The notes under the pieces are model-generated. The model made no database searches. It had not been told where the DNA came from and saw only the letters and a program-made list of their open reading frames with translations. Source: an uncultured Geobacteraceae bacterium (lineage in GTDB: Bacteria; Desulfobacterota; Desulfuromonadia; Geobacterales; Pseudopelobacteraceae). From it: 53,387 bases of DNA. The stretch lies in the NCBI GenBank assembly GCA_903852495.1, contig CAINRC010000006.1, forward strand, positions 1 through 53,387, given 5' to 3'. The translations under genes were made by a program, and so were the position numbers. Below are positions 25,933 through 34,454 of this stretch, piece by piece. Each line of letters begins with the position of its first letter. Position 1 is the stretch's first letter.

Positions 25933-26118
25933 TCAAGCATTCAGCAACGCAACAACCCAAACAGCAAAGGACAGTACGCTCAGCCCGCCCCAGCGGATTC
26001 CACTGGCGACCACAAAAACATCTTTACGGGGAAAGGCCGTGTATATCAGCATTATTACGGAAAACAGCCACCCAAGCAAACCGGCTATAACAATAATTGA
26101 CCAAAAATCGTGTGACAT
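25933..26118 (-). CDS. Small membrane protein, two helices
   Basis: The 61-residue protein has two predicted membrane helices (about 7-27 and 45-59) joined by a short basic loop PRKDVF. AAGGTC lies upstream of the ATG, and the gene starts seven bases after the glycosyltransferase stop in the same direction, so the two may be co-transcribed. I do not recognise the family. Its size and composition leave some risk that it is not expressed. Confidence 0.5.
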   Translation of the reverse strand: MSHDFWSIIVIAGLLGWLFSVIMLIYTAFPRKDVFVVASGIRWGGLSVLSFAVWVVALLNA

Positions 26119-26125
26119 AAAGACC

Positions 26126-26869
26126 TTATTTTCCTAGAAGACGGTACAAAATAGTGCCGATGCGAAGCTTCCAGACCATAGTTACCGCTTCGCGGACGAT
26201 TGAACCGGACATTTTTGAGCTGCCGGCATGGCGGTCAATAAAAATAATTGGAATTTCGGTGATGCGGAACCCTTTTTCCATACAGCGGTAATTCATCTCG
26301 ATCTGAAACGAATATCCGTCAGATGTTACGTTGGTAAGGTCAAGCGCTTCAATGGTAGCCCGCCGGAAACATTTAAAGCCGCTGGTACAATCGCGTAGTT
26401 GCAGACCGGTAACCCAGCGCGTGTAGACGCTGGCAAAGTAACTCAGCATCAAGCGCCTGATCGGCCAGTTGACAACACTCACCCCGTTGAGATAGCGCGA
26501 ACCGACAACAAGATCACTGACCTTAATGGCAGACAGGAACAGCGGCAGGGTCCCGGGATCATGTGAAAAATCTGCGTCCATCTCAATCAGATAATCTGCC
26601 CCCATACCGAGGGCAACCTTGAAACCTTCACGGTATGCGGAACCCAGACCAAGCTTTCCGGAACGGTGTAACACATGAATCCGGTCATTTTCCGCAACCA
26701 GAGAGTCGATAATTACCCCGGTGCCGTCCGGAGAGTTATCATCAACGAATAATATCTGGATATCCGCATTCTGGGCAAGAACCGCGCTCGTTAAAGAGCG
26801 AATGTTATCCTTTTCGTTATAGGTTGGTATAATAACAAAAGCCTTCACGAATCTCTCCACAGGAACCAT
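26126..26869 (-). CDS. Polyprenol-phosphate mannosyltransferase-like glycosyltransferase (DPM1 type)
   Basis: This is a family 2 glycosyltransferase with about 247 residues. It transfers a sugar from a nucleotide donor to polyprenyl phosphate at the inner membrane. Motifs: FVIIPTYNEKDNI at the start, FVDDNSPDGTG, LGLGSAYREGF, EMDADFSHDP (the DXD metal site) and the acceptor region RDCTSGFKCFRR, as in DPM1 and related single-domain enzymes. The start is uncertain: the ATG at 26869, or a GTG at 26848 with GGAGAG four bases upstream, which would place the fold nearer the N-terminus, as in relatives. The sugar could also be other than mannose. Confidence 0.85.
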   Translation of the reverse strand: MVPVERFVKAFVIIPTYNEKDNIRSLTSAVLAQNADIQILFVDDNSPDGTGVIIDSLVAENDRIHVLHRSGKLGLGSAYREGFKVALGMGADYLIEMDADFSHDPGTLPLFLSAIKVSDLVVGSRYLNGVSVVNWPIRRLMLSYFASVYTRWVTGLQLRDCTSGFKCFRRATIEALDLTNVTSDGYSFQIEMNYRCMEKGFRITEIPIIFIDRHAGSSKMSGSIVREAVTMVWKLRIGTILYRLLGK

Positions 26870-26898
26870 ATGCAGCACCAAAGCTGCAATGGCGTAGT

Positions 26899-26915
26899 AC
26901 GAAAATTAATTTCGT
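26899..26915. repeat. Dyad upstream of the glycosyltransferase gene
   Basis: ACGAAA and TTTCGT are perfect inverted repeats around ATTAA. It lies 30 bases upstream of the ATG at 26869, in the gap after the flavoprotein gene, where a promoter or operator could be. The site is AT-rich and may be chance. Confidence 0.35.
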
Positions 26916-26983
26916 GACAATACGGGACTTACACCGAAAAAGTCAAGATTGAACGGGGTGTAGAATAATTCTGTTTCTCGGAT

Positions 26984-28249
26984 CTACGGCAGTGATGCCG
27001 CCCTCCGTTTTTTTGCGGTGATCAACCGTACCTGCCGCTCCTGAAACCAGTACGCATAGGTCCAGTTCATCATAACAACCATCCGGTTCCGGAACCCTAT
27101 CAGATAGTAAAGATGCAGCAGCAGCCAGGCAAGCCAGGCGATATAACCGCGAAACCTGAAACCGGCAGCGGTGGCAACCGCACAACTCTTACCGATTGTT
27201 GCCATCGCCCCTTTGTCAAAATAGCGGAACGGGGGAAGTGTATTCCCCAGTTCACGTGCATGAATCATTTTAGCGGCATACGTCCCCTGCTGGCTTGCCA
27301 CAGGGGCCATCATCGGCAGCGGCACCCCTTCCTGGAGACAGCACGCCATATCACCGACAACAAAAACTTCCGGATGATCTTTGATGCTGAGGTCCGATTG
27401 GACGACAATCCGTCCGGCGGCGGCACGTTCTACACCGAGGAGGTATCCCGCCATCTCGGCCGCAGCCACCCCGGCTGACCAGAACAGCGTATGTGAAGCG
27501 ATTACGGCTCCACCATGCAATTCAACAGATTCGGCAGTCGCACCGACAACGCGGTTTTCAAGCAGGACTTCCACCCCCATGGACCGCAGCTTCCGGCAGG
27601 CGTACTCCCGGAGATCAGACGGCATTGCCGTCAGCAGCGAATCCGCCGCCTCAATAAGCACGACCCTGGTATCGGCAACCGATATGTCCGGATGATCCTG
27701 TGACAGCACATACACAATCAGCTCCCGCAACGCTCCGGCAAACTCAACCCCGGTCGGCCCGCCGCCGACGATCACGAAAGTCAGTAATGCCGCCCGGCGC
27801 TGGTAATCCGGTTCGCGGGACGCCTGTTCAAATTTCAGTAAAATGTGATTGCGCAGATCCTCCGCCTGATCAAGACGCTTCAGATCAAAGGCATGGGTAG
27901 CGACACTCTCCATTCCAAAATAATTGGTGCGGCTGCCGGCGGCGACAATCAGATAATCGTACGAAACCTTCCCTGCATCGGTCAGCAGACATTTTTCCGC
28001 CAGATCAACGCCGCTGATTTCCGCAAGCAGAAATGATGCCCCGCGCCAGTGACGGGTCAGAGCGCGTACCGGATAGGCGATAGCCTCCTCTTCAAGACCG
28101 GCAGTCGCCACCTGGTACAACAGCGGCTGGAACAGATGGAAATTATTGCGGTCGACCATTGTCAGCTCAAAACCGCTCCCGGCGAGAGCTTTTGCAGCCC
28201 GTAACCCGCCGAACCCCATACCGGCAATGACTACTCTTTTTTTTGACAT
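26984..28249 (-). CDS. NAD(P)/FAD-dependent oxidoreductase (type II NADH dehydrogenase-like)
   Basis: This flavoprotein of about 421 residues resembles NDH-2, which passes electrons from NADH to quinone without proton pumping. It has two Rossmann motifs: VVIAGMGFGGLRAAKAL at the N-terminus for FAD and VIVGGGPTGVEFAGAL near residue 160 for NADH. VFVVGDMA is the third FAD motif. A hydrophobic C-terminal segment (GYIAWLAWLLLHLYYLIGF) could anchor it to the membrane. The start ATG at 28249 has CAGGAG ten bases upstream. Its promoter lies in the divergent gap shared with the histidine kinase. Confidence 0.88.
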   Translation of the reverse strand: MSKKRVVIAGMGFGGLRAAKALAGSGFELTMVDRNNFHLFQPLLYQVATAGLEEEAIAYPVRALTRHWRGASFLLAEISGVDLAEKCLLTDAGKVSYDYLIVAAGSRTNYFGMESVATHAFDLKRLDQAEDLRNHILLKFEQASREPDYQRRAALLTFVIVGGGPTGVEFAGALRELIVYVLSQDHPDISVADTRVVLIEAADSLLTAMPSDLREYACRKLRSMGVEVLLENRVVGATAESVELHGGAVIASHTLFWSAGVAAAEMAGYLLGVERAAAGRIVVQSDLSIKDHPEVFVVGDMACCLQEGVPLPMMAPVASQQGTYAAKMIHARELGNTLPPFRYFDKGAMATIGKSCAVATAAGFRFRGYIAWLAWLLLHLYYLIGFRNRMVVMMNWTYAYWFQERQVRLITAKKRRAASLP

Positions 28250-28307
28250 ATCTGTATACTCCTGACCACAGGCAGTACACCTGAGGCTCATTCATAACCG
28301 GTCTCTA

Positions 28308-28336
28308 TTGCTTTTACATCTGACATACCTTATAAA
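28308..28336 (+). promoter_or_regulatory. Candidate sigma-70 promoter upstream of the histidine kinase
   Basis: TTGCTT (28308-28313), a 17-base spacer and TATAAA (28331-28336) on the plus strand. The -10 box is good and the -35 box is weak. It lies 120 bases before the kinase ATG, in the 206-base divergent gap. Confidence 0.4.
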
Positions 28337-28375
28337 CCGAAATGCATATAGAGGCAAAGTTCAAATGCACCGATT

Positions 28376-28391
28376 GGGCGATATAATTGCA
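28376..28391 (+). promoter_or_regulatory. Candidate sigma-54 promoter (-24/-12) of the kinase operon
   Basis: GGGCGATATAATTGCA has the sigma-54 spacing, GG then ten bases then GC, with a full TTGCA -12 box. The -24 box is GGGC instead of TGGC. It lies 65 bases before the kinase ATG. The second gene of the operon encodes an NtrC-type activator, so positive autoregulation is possible. Confidence 0.45.
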
Positions 28392-28455
28392 CCAACTCTG
28401 CACCTGGCAGAATTTAACATATTTCACTGGATGAGCTGCCGTACTCTGGAGCGTA

Positions 28456-30411
28456 ATGATTATTCAGACCAACAAAATGAAGCTTCGCGGGAAACTGCTG
28501 ACACTTGTTCTGCCGCTGGTTATTATTCCGATCTTTGTTGTGGCCGGAGTCATCGGCTTTATTGCCAATCAGCAGGCGTACCGGGGCATTACCAAAACCA
28601 GCAAAGATGACTTACTGCACCTTTCCGGATTCTCCATTGATCTGCTCAATTCCCACTACCAGCAGTTTCAGGTCTATAAACAGGACAAAGCACGCAACCT
28701 CAATAATGAATTAGCCACCTTGACCGCCCTTTCCTACAATCTCGTCGCCACTGAACAAAACCAGCATGCCAAAGGAAGAATCGACCTCGACACCGCCAAA
28801 CGGGAAGCCCGGCAGGCGCTGAAAAAAATTAACGTCGGCGAAAGCGGCTATATATATGCCATGACCAGCCGGGGCGACCTCCAGGCTCACATTGCACGGG
28901 AGGGCGAAAACGTTTTCAATGAACGCGATGAAAACGGCCGCTACTTCATCCGCGATATGTGCGCTGCGGCCCGGGCCAGCAAACCGGGCGAAACCCTGTA
29001 CATTACCTATCCCTGGCGCAATGCGGTGTTAGGCGATAAAAAACCGCGCAGCAAGGTCGTAGCGTATAAATATTTCCGGGAATGGGACTGGATAATTGCA
29101 GCAGGGAGCTACCTGGACGAGACCATCGGAGATTCCGCCTTTGAACAGAAATCTTTCGCCACACTCAAAGAACGAATCCGCTCCAGAAAAGTCGGCGCGA
29201 GCGGTTATATTTTCTGTATGGACAGCAAAGGGACGTTCACGATCCATCCCGATTCCGAAGGGAAAAATCTGATCAGCGCTCGTGATCTTGCCGGCAACAG
29301 CTTCATCAAAGAGATGTGCGAAAAAAAGAGCGGCTGGATTCGCTACCCCTGGAAAAGCACCACCGACCCCTCACCCCGCATGAAAATAGTTCGCTATGAA
29401 TATTTTGAACCATGGGACTGGATTGTTGCCGTCGGATCCTATGAAGATGAGTTTTATCAGGAAGCAAACAAAATCAAGACCCATATTCTGATCAGTATGG
29501 CACTTTTGATACTCATTGTCGGCGCCGTTGCAACCGCCCTCGTATTTAAAGCCTCGCACATTATCACGCAACCGATCACGCATATGATGTCGGTTATAAA
29601 ACGCGTCAAGCGCGGCAATCTGGACGAACGGATGACCGTCAGCGGGGAAGACGAACTGGCCGAGATGGGCGCAGCGTTCAATCGCATGACTGACATTATC
29701 CAGCGTAACAAGGAGATTGAGTCCAGCCTTGCCCAGCAGGGGAAAATGGCCTCACTGGGTGTCCTTTCGTCTGGCGTCGCCCACGAAATAAACAACCCGC
29801 TGGGGGTAATTCTCGGCTACGCAGGCTTTCTGGAAAGCAAGATGAGTGAGGATGATCCCAACTACCAGTATATCCACGAAATCAAACGGGAAAGTAAGCG
29901 CTGCAAAAAGATAGTTCAGGATTTGCTTTCCTACGCCCGTACTCCCCGCCCGACGCTTGAACCGACCGATCTCAACAACCTGGTGCAGCAGATTGTTGAT
30001 TTTGCTGCCAACCATACGGACATGCGCGGCATTATCATCAGCACGGAACTCGCAGTTAACCTGCCGCCCGTTGAACTGGATGGTGACCAGATGCGTCAGG
30101 TCGCCATAAACCTTATCCTGAACGCCGGCGGGGCGATGCCTGACGGGGGGAAACTGGCTGTCAGCACCGAGTCGGTTGATGCCGCCCACGTGCGCATAAC
30201 ATTTACTGACAGCGGCTGCGGTATTCCGGCAGAGAGTCTGGAAAAGATTTTTGAACCGTTCTACACCACCAAAGCCCGGGGTACCGGGCTTGGTCTGGCT
30301 ATCACCCGGCAGATCATTGATCAGCATCATGGCGAAATCAGCATCGATAGTACCATTGGCGTCGGAACACGGGTTACCGTCACGCTGCCGATCGAGCGGG
30401 AGGAGTTATAA
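28456..30411 (+). CDS. Membrane sensor histidine kinase with two Cache domains
   Basis: The 651-residue kinase has an N-terminal helix (about 15-37), two similar periplasmic Cache domains (about 120-225 and 240-335), each with GYIYxM-like and YPW...YFxxWDWIxAxGSY motifs, a second helix (about 345-367), HAMP (to about 420), HisKA with the phosphorylated His443 in GVAHEINNPLG, and an HATPase domain with DSGCGIP (586-591) and GTGLGLAI. The tandem Cache repeat suggests recognition of a small organic ligand outside the membrane, though the ligand is unknown. The stop directly abuts the regulator's GTG start. It would phosphorylate that NtrC-type regulator. Confidence 0.93.
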   Translation: MIIQTNKMKLRGKLLTLVLPLVIIPIFVVAGVIGFIANQQAYRGITKTSKDDLLHLSGFSIDLLNSHYQQFQVYKQDKARNLNNELATLTALSYNLVATEQNQHAKGRIDLDTAKREARQALKKINVGESGYIYAMTSRGDLQAHIAREGENVFNERDENGRYFIRDMCAAARASKPGETLYITYPWRNAVLGDKKPRSKVVAYKYFREWDWIIAAGSYLDETIGDSAFEQKSFATLKERIRSRKVGASGYIFCMDSKGTFTIHPDSEGKNLISARDLAGNSFIKEMCEKKSGWIRYPWKSTTDPSPRMKIVRYEYFEPWDWIVAVGSYEDEFYQEANKIKTHILISMALLILIVGAVATALVFKASHIITQPITHMMSVIKRVKRGNLDERMTVSGEDELAEMGAAFNRMTDIIQRNKEIESSLAQQGKMASLGVLSSGVAHEINNPLGVILGYAGFLESKMSEDDPNYQYIHEIKRESKRCKKIVQDLLSYARTPRPTLEPTDLNNLVQQIVDFAANHTDMRGIIISTELAVNLPPVELDGDQMRQVAINLILNAGGAMPDGGKLAVSTESVDAAHVRITFTDSGCGIPAESLEKIFEPFYTTKARGTGLGLAITRQIIDQHHGEISIDSTIGVGTRVTVTLPIEREEL

Positions 30412-31803
30412 GTGCCTGATAAAAAACGTATTTTACTTATAGATAACGAGGCAGGACTGTGCCGGATGATGGAGCGGATTCTGCTGGATCATGGCTATCT
30501 GGTACGCTCTTTCACCTCACCGCAGAAGGCGGTTGAGGAGTTCAGGGCTTCCGCATGGGATCTGGTTATCAGTGACATTAAAATGCCCGGCATGAACGGC
30601 ATGGAGGTACTGCAGGCGATTAAAGCCAAGCAGCACGACATTCCGGTGATCATGATCACCGCCTACGCAACGGTCGAAATGTCGATCCAGGCGCTCCGCA
30701 AAGGCGCTTACGATATGCTCACCAAGCCGTTTGAGCCGGACGAACTCGTCTACCGGGTTAAAAACGCGCTGCAGCAAAGGCAACTGCTTGAAGAAAACCG
30801 CGAACTGCGTGCCGAACTGGAAGATAAATTCCGTTTTGACAACATCATCGGCGCCTGTGAAGGACTGAAAAGTGTTCTGGACCGGGTCGGCAAGGTTGCC
30901 GTCCGGGACACATCCATTCTTGTCACCGGTGAATCCGGGACCGGCAAAGAACTGATCGCCCAGGCGATTCATTATAACTCCCCCCGTCGCGAAAGGCGTT
31001 TTGTTGCCATCAACTGCGGCGCCTTACCGGAAAATGTGCTGGAAAGCGAACTGTTCGGCTATAAAAAAGGGGCCTTCACCGGAGCAACGGAAAGCCGGAG
31101 CGGCCTGCTGGAAACAGCCAACGGCGGCACTCTGTTTCTGGATGAAGTCGGCAACCTGCCGATGAATGTCCAGAAGACACTGCTCCGCTTTCTCCAGGAG
31201 AAAGAGTTCCACCGCGTTGGCGACACAAACCCGACCCGGGTTGATGTGCGAATTATATCCGCCACAAATTCAGACTTGAAAGATTCCATTAAATCAGGAG
31301 CTTTCAGGGAAGATCTCTACTATCGCCTGAATGTTGTCAACATCCACCTCCCCCCGTTGAGGGAACGCTGCAGTGACATACCGCTGCTCGCAGCCCACTT
31401 TATTCAGCTGCAGAACCAGAAATTTAAAACCGTAATCAAAGGCTTTGAGAGTGACGCATTACAAATGCTCTGTGCATCTGAATGGCCGGGTAATATCCGG
31501 CAGTTGAAAAACGTCATAGAAGCATGCATGGCGGTGGAAACAGGTGAGTTTATCTCCGGCGAAACCCTCGCGCAGTTTATAGAGCCGCCTGCGGGGAGCA
31601 GCACGAGTCCACAAAATGGAAGTCAGATTGCCTCTGATGTGCCCTACACAACAGCGCTGGAGCTGTTTGAAGCCGACCTGCTTAAAAGTCTCCTGAAGCG
31701 GCATGGCGGCAATATTGACGCCGCTGCCCGTGAAGCGGGCATGAATATGGTAACCATGTACCGGAAGATAAAACGGTACGGCATACGCAAGGAAGAGCAG
31801 TAG
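30412..31803 (+). CDS. Sigma-54-dependent response regulator (NtrC family)
   Basis: The protein has 463 residues and three domains. The receiver has the phosphoacceptor Asp55 (VISDIKMPG) and Lys105. The AAA+ domain has Walker A GESGTGKE (173-180) and the sigma-54 contact motif GAFTGA (220-225). A Fis-type helix-turn-helix is at the C-terminus (GGNIDAAAREAGMNMVTMYRKIKRYG). It starts with GTG immediately after the kinase stop (TAAGTG). It would activate sigma-54 promoters; the candidate site at 28376-28391 is the nearest. The following ATP-grasp gene starts 12 bases after its stop, so the regulator and biosynthetic genes may share a transcript. Confidence 0.95.
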   Translation: MPDKKRILLIDNEAGLCRMMERILLDHGYLVRSFTSPQKAVEEFRASAWDLVISDIKMPGMNGMEVLQAIKAKQHDIPVIMITAYATVEMSIQALRKGAYDMLTKPFEPDELVYRVKNALQQRQLLEENRELRAELEDKFRFDNIIGACEGLKSVLDRVGKVAVRDTSILVTGESGTGKELIAQAIHYNSPRRERRFVAINCGALPENVLESELFGYKKGAFTGATESRSGLLETANGGTLFLDEVGNLPMNVQKTLLRFLQEKEFHRVGDTNPTRVDVRIISATNSDLKDSIKSGAFREDLYYRLNVVNIHLPPLRERCSDIPLLAAHFIQLQNQKFKTVIKGFESDALQMLCASEWPGNIRQLKNVIEACMAVETGEFISGETLAQFIEPPAGSSTSPQNGSQIASDVPYTTALELFEADLLKSLLKRHGGNIDAAAREAGMNMVTMYRKIKRYGIRKEEQ

Positions 31804-31815
31804 CCGAAGAGCACT

Positions 31816-33174
31816 ATGGGGGCAGCCGTGAGCGAAGAACTTCTGGTAACAGGACTCGCCAATCGTAACGGTCCTGCAGCGCCGGACAACCGGGTGCTGG
31901 TAATTGGAGCATCCACCGATTACATCGCCTTCATAGACCGACAGTACGCCGGACGGATTGTCTTTGTGACCGATCCAGCCGAACGGGGACGTGGTCATGA
32001 AGTCCCTCCCGATCAGCAGAGCGAGCTGCTGGTTGCTCTGGAAGAGCCCGGTACAGTACTGGAGCAGATCTGTTGCCATCTTAAACGCCATAACCTCCAG
32101 GCAATCGGCATAACCTGCTTTGACTGCGAATCCCTTCACCTTACCTCTCTGCTCGCTGATGTTCTGAAACTCCCCTACCCTTCACTGACAGCGGTTTTGA
32201 CCTGCCGGAGCAAATTTCTTTCAAAAAAACGCTGGCAGTCGGCCGGAATCGACTGTCCGGCAATTCGTCAGATCCGCTGCCCTGAAGAGGCGGTTCAGTT
32301 CATGCAGCAGCATGGCGGTAGAATGATGCTTAAACCGCTGACCGGCTCCGGCAGTGAACTGATCTATCTCTGCACCACTGTTCAGGAAACTGCTGCTGCC
32401 TTTACTGAAATGACCGGACAACTGGCAGAGAAGCCGGCAACGGAACGAATGTACGACCCGTACAAAGTGGATGGCACGCTGGTTGATCCACGCCGTGAAT
32501 TTATTGCCGAGGAATATTGCGAGGGGGAAGAGTACAGCTGTGATTTCATCATTGAAGCCGACACAGTGGATATCATACGGATCAGCCGCAAATGGCTTAA
32601 GCCTGACCAGGCACCGGGAACCGTTATGGCCTACCAGATACCGGAATACCCGATGATTGACCGCCCGGCTTTAAGGGAAAAACTTCGTATTGCCGCCCTG
32701 GTTCTCGGCATAGACCGGGGACTCTGCATGGTCGATTTTCTGAAAGCCGGAGATCGCTTTATTATTCTGGAGCTGACACCCCGTCCCGGCGGTGACTGCC
32801 TGCCGCCGCTGTTACGTGCCACGTACGGCCTGGATATTCTCGGCCTTGCCCTCGACGTGGCACAAGGGGAGCCGCGTCTGCCAAAAGAGCCGCATTCAAG
32901 CCATACTGTAGTGGGACTTCGTCTGTTTGCACCTCTGCCGGGTGGAATCATTAAAACGATCAACACCGAAAAGCTGGGGCGCGACTCTCGGGTGATGGAG
33001 TTGAAACTCGTGCAGAAACCGGGCGGCCTGGTGGTCCATCCCCCGGCTTCCTACCACTCACGCATCCTTGGATACGCACTGTTCAAGCCGTTTTCAGCAG
33101 CTACGGCGGAACAGGAAAGCCGCGAGCTAATGGGAACTTTGACTGTCACCTACTGCGACGAGGAAACCATATGA
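31816..33174 (+). CDS. ATP-grasp ligase (carnosine synthase-like), amide-forming
   Basis: The 452-residue protein has an N-terminal domain, a lid region (LSKKRWQSAGIDCPAIRQI and MLKPLTGSGSELIY), and an ATP-grasp core with EFIAEEYCEGEEYSCDFI and MVDFLKAGDRFIILELTPRPGGDCLPPLL. Such ligases activate a carboxylate as acyl phosphate and join it to an amine, as in carnosine synthase and BtrJ of butirosin synthesis. The C-terminal 120 residues resemble the extra domain seen in CARNS-like ligases. The start may be this ATG or a GTG at 31828 preceded by GGGGG. The stop overlaps the next ATG by four bases. The substrate is unknown, but linkage to a decarboxylase suggests an amine. Confidence 0.85.
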   Translation: MGAAVSEELLVTGLANRNGPAAPDNRVLVIGASTDYIAFIDRQYAGRIVFVTDPAERGRGHEVPPDQQSELLVALEEPGTVLEQICCHLKRHNLQAIGITCFDCESLHLTSLLADVLKLPYPSLTAVLTCRSKFLSKKRWQSAGIDCPAIRQIRCPEEAVQFMQQHGGRMMLKPLTGSGSELIYLCTTVQETAAAFTEMTGQLAEKPATERMYDPYKVDGTLVDPRREFIAEEYCEGEEYSCDFIIEADTVDIIRISRKWLKPDQAPGTVMAYQIPEYPMIDRPALREKLRIAALVLGIDRGLCMVDFLKAGDRFIILELTPRPGGDCLPPLLRATYGLDILGLALDVAQGEPRLPKEPHSSHTVVGLRLFAPLPGGIIKTINTEKLGRDSRVMELKLVQKPGGLVVHPPASYHSRILGYALFKPFSAATAEQESRELMGTLTVTYCDEETI

Positions 33175-34454
33175 CAGATGCATCCGGATACTGCCCGGCG
33201 GTAACAGTTCAGGAACTGGTAGCCAACAGCCTTGAACGGCGCGATTTTTTCCGGCGTCTGGCAGAACGGCACGGATCACCGCTCTACATAATTGAAGAAG
33301 CGCCGTTGCTGTCCAGAGCACGGGAGTTCTGCGAAACATTCCAAGCGCTGATGCCCGATATGCGGACCTTCTTTCCGGTCAAAGCCAACTCTCACCCCGA
33401 TCTGCTGAAAACAATGGTTACGGCCGGGTTGGGGATAGAGGTATCCAGCGGCAGTGAACTGGAACTGGCACTTGCAGCCGGTGCCATGAAAGTTCTGTTC
33501 AATGGCCCGGCAAAAAGGGCTGATGAGTTGGACCTGGCGCTCACACACCGCGACCGGGTCACGGTCATTATGGACAGTGCCACTGAACTGGAGCGACTGG
33601 AAGCAGCAGCAGCCGGCAGAGGGGTGCAGATCCAAACCGCTGTCCGTCTGTCCGTTCCGGGCCATGGGGCACTCTGGCGTAAGTTCGGCATTGACCCATC
33701 CGAACTGCCTGACTTTGCAGAACGTGCGACATCCTGTCGCCACCTCAGCCTGAACGGCCTGCATTTTCACACAAGCTGGAACATGACTCCGGAGGCATAT
33801 GTCGCCAACCTGCGAGTGGTGGGAAACTGTCTCCAGAGACTCACGGGGGAAACCCGTGCTGAGCTCGAATTCATAGACATCGGCGGCGGCTTCTGGCCGG
33901 CCTCGGGCGAGTGGCTGCCGACCCCGGAACCTGCTGATGGAGTCGCCGCCGGACAGGGACCGTTCTACACGACAGAACCGGCCGTCCCGTTACGCCGCTT
34001 TGCCGAGGAAATTTACCAGGCTTTTCAGGAGTATATTGCTCCGCATCTACAGTGCCGGCTTTATGCAGAACCGGGCCGCTGGATCTGCAGCGATGCCGCC
34101 TCGATTCTGTTGACCGTACTGGATCAAAAGAGCGATGATCTCATCATAACAGACGGCGGGACCAACATTGTCGGCTGGGAACAGTTCGAGCAGGAGTACT
34201 TTCCGGTCGTCAACCTCTCGCGCCCTGAAGCAACAGAACGCCCCTGCCTGCTGCTCGGCTCACTCTGCACTCCGAGGGATTTATGGGGGCGCTCCTATTT
34301 CGGTAGTGGCATCCGTTGTTCCGACCTGTTGCTGATCCCGATGCAGGGAGCATATACTTACAGCTTACGCCAACAATTTATCAAACCGCTGCCGAGCACG
34401 GTATTTATACCGGCTAAGTATGGAGGGCAGCAGACAGAGTTGGGAACCACATGA
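33171..34454 (+). CDS. Fold-III PLP-dependent amino acid decarboxylase (LysA/ODC family)
   Basis: This 427-residue enzyme belongs to the alanine-racemase-fold decarboxylases, which include diaminopimelate, ornithine and arginine decarboxylases and BtrK. Lys71 (FFPVKANSHP) binds PLP; His200 in LHFHTSW stacks on the ring; GGG at 238-240 and EPGR at 300-303 bind phosphate; and CTPRD (366-370) and GAY (393-395) complete the active site across the dimer. The segment CTPRD differs from the usual diaminopimelate decarboxylase motif, so lysine synthesis is unlikely. It is coupled at both ends by four-base ATGA overlaps, with the ATP-grasp gene before and the ABC transporter after. Confidence 0.88.
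   Translation: MTDASGYCPAVTVQELVANSLERRDFFRRLAERHGSPLYIIEEAPLLSRAREFCETFQALMPDMRTFFPVKANSHPDLLKTMVTAGLGIEVSSGSELELALAAGAMKVLFNGPAKRADELDLALTHRDRVTVIMDSATELERLEAAAAGRGVQIQTAVRLSVPGHGALWRKFGIDPSELPDFAERATSCRHLSLNGLHFHTSWNMTPEAYVANLRVVGNCLQRLTGETRAELEFIDIGGGFWPASGEWLPTPEPADGVAAGQGPFYTTEPAVPLRRFAEEIYQAFQEYIAPHLQCRLYAEPGRWICSDAASILLTVLDQKSDDLIITDGGTNIVGWEQFEQEYFPVVNLSRPEATERPCLLLGSLCTPRDLWGRSYFGSGIRCSDLLLIPMQGAYTYSLRQQFIKPLPSTVFIPAKYGGQQTELGTT

Noticed and set aside
31804..31815. A separate sigma-54 or sigma-70 promoter for the biosynthetic genes between the regulator and the ATP-grasp gene
   Set aside because: Only 12 bases lie between, with no -24/-12 or -35/-10 pattern; read-through from upstream is simpler.
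33171..34454. Diaminopimelate decarboxylase (lysA) for lysine synthesis
   Set aside because: CTPRD motif and gene context differ; lysine genes are not nearby.
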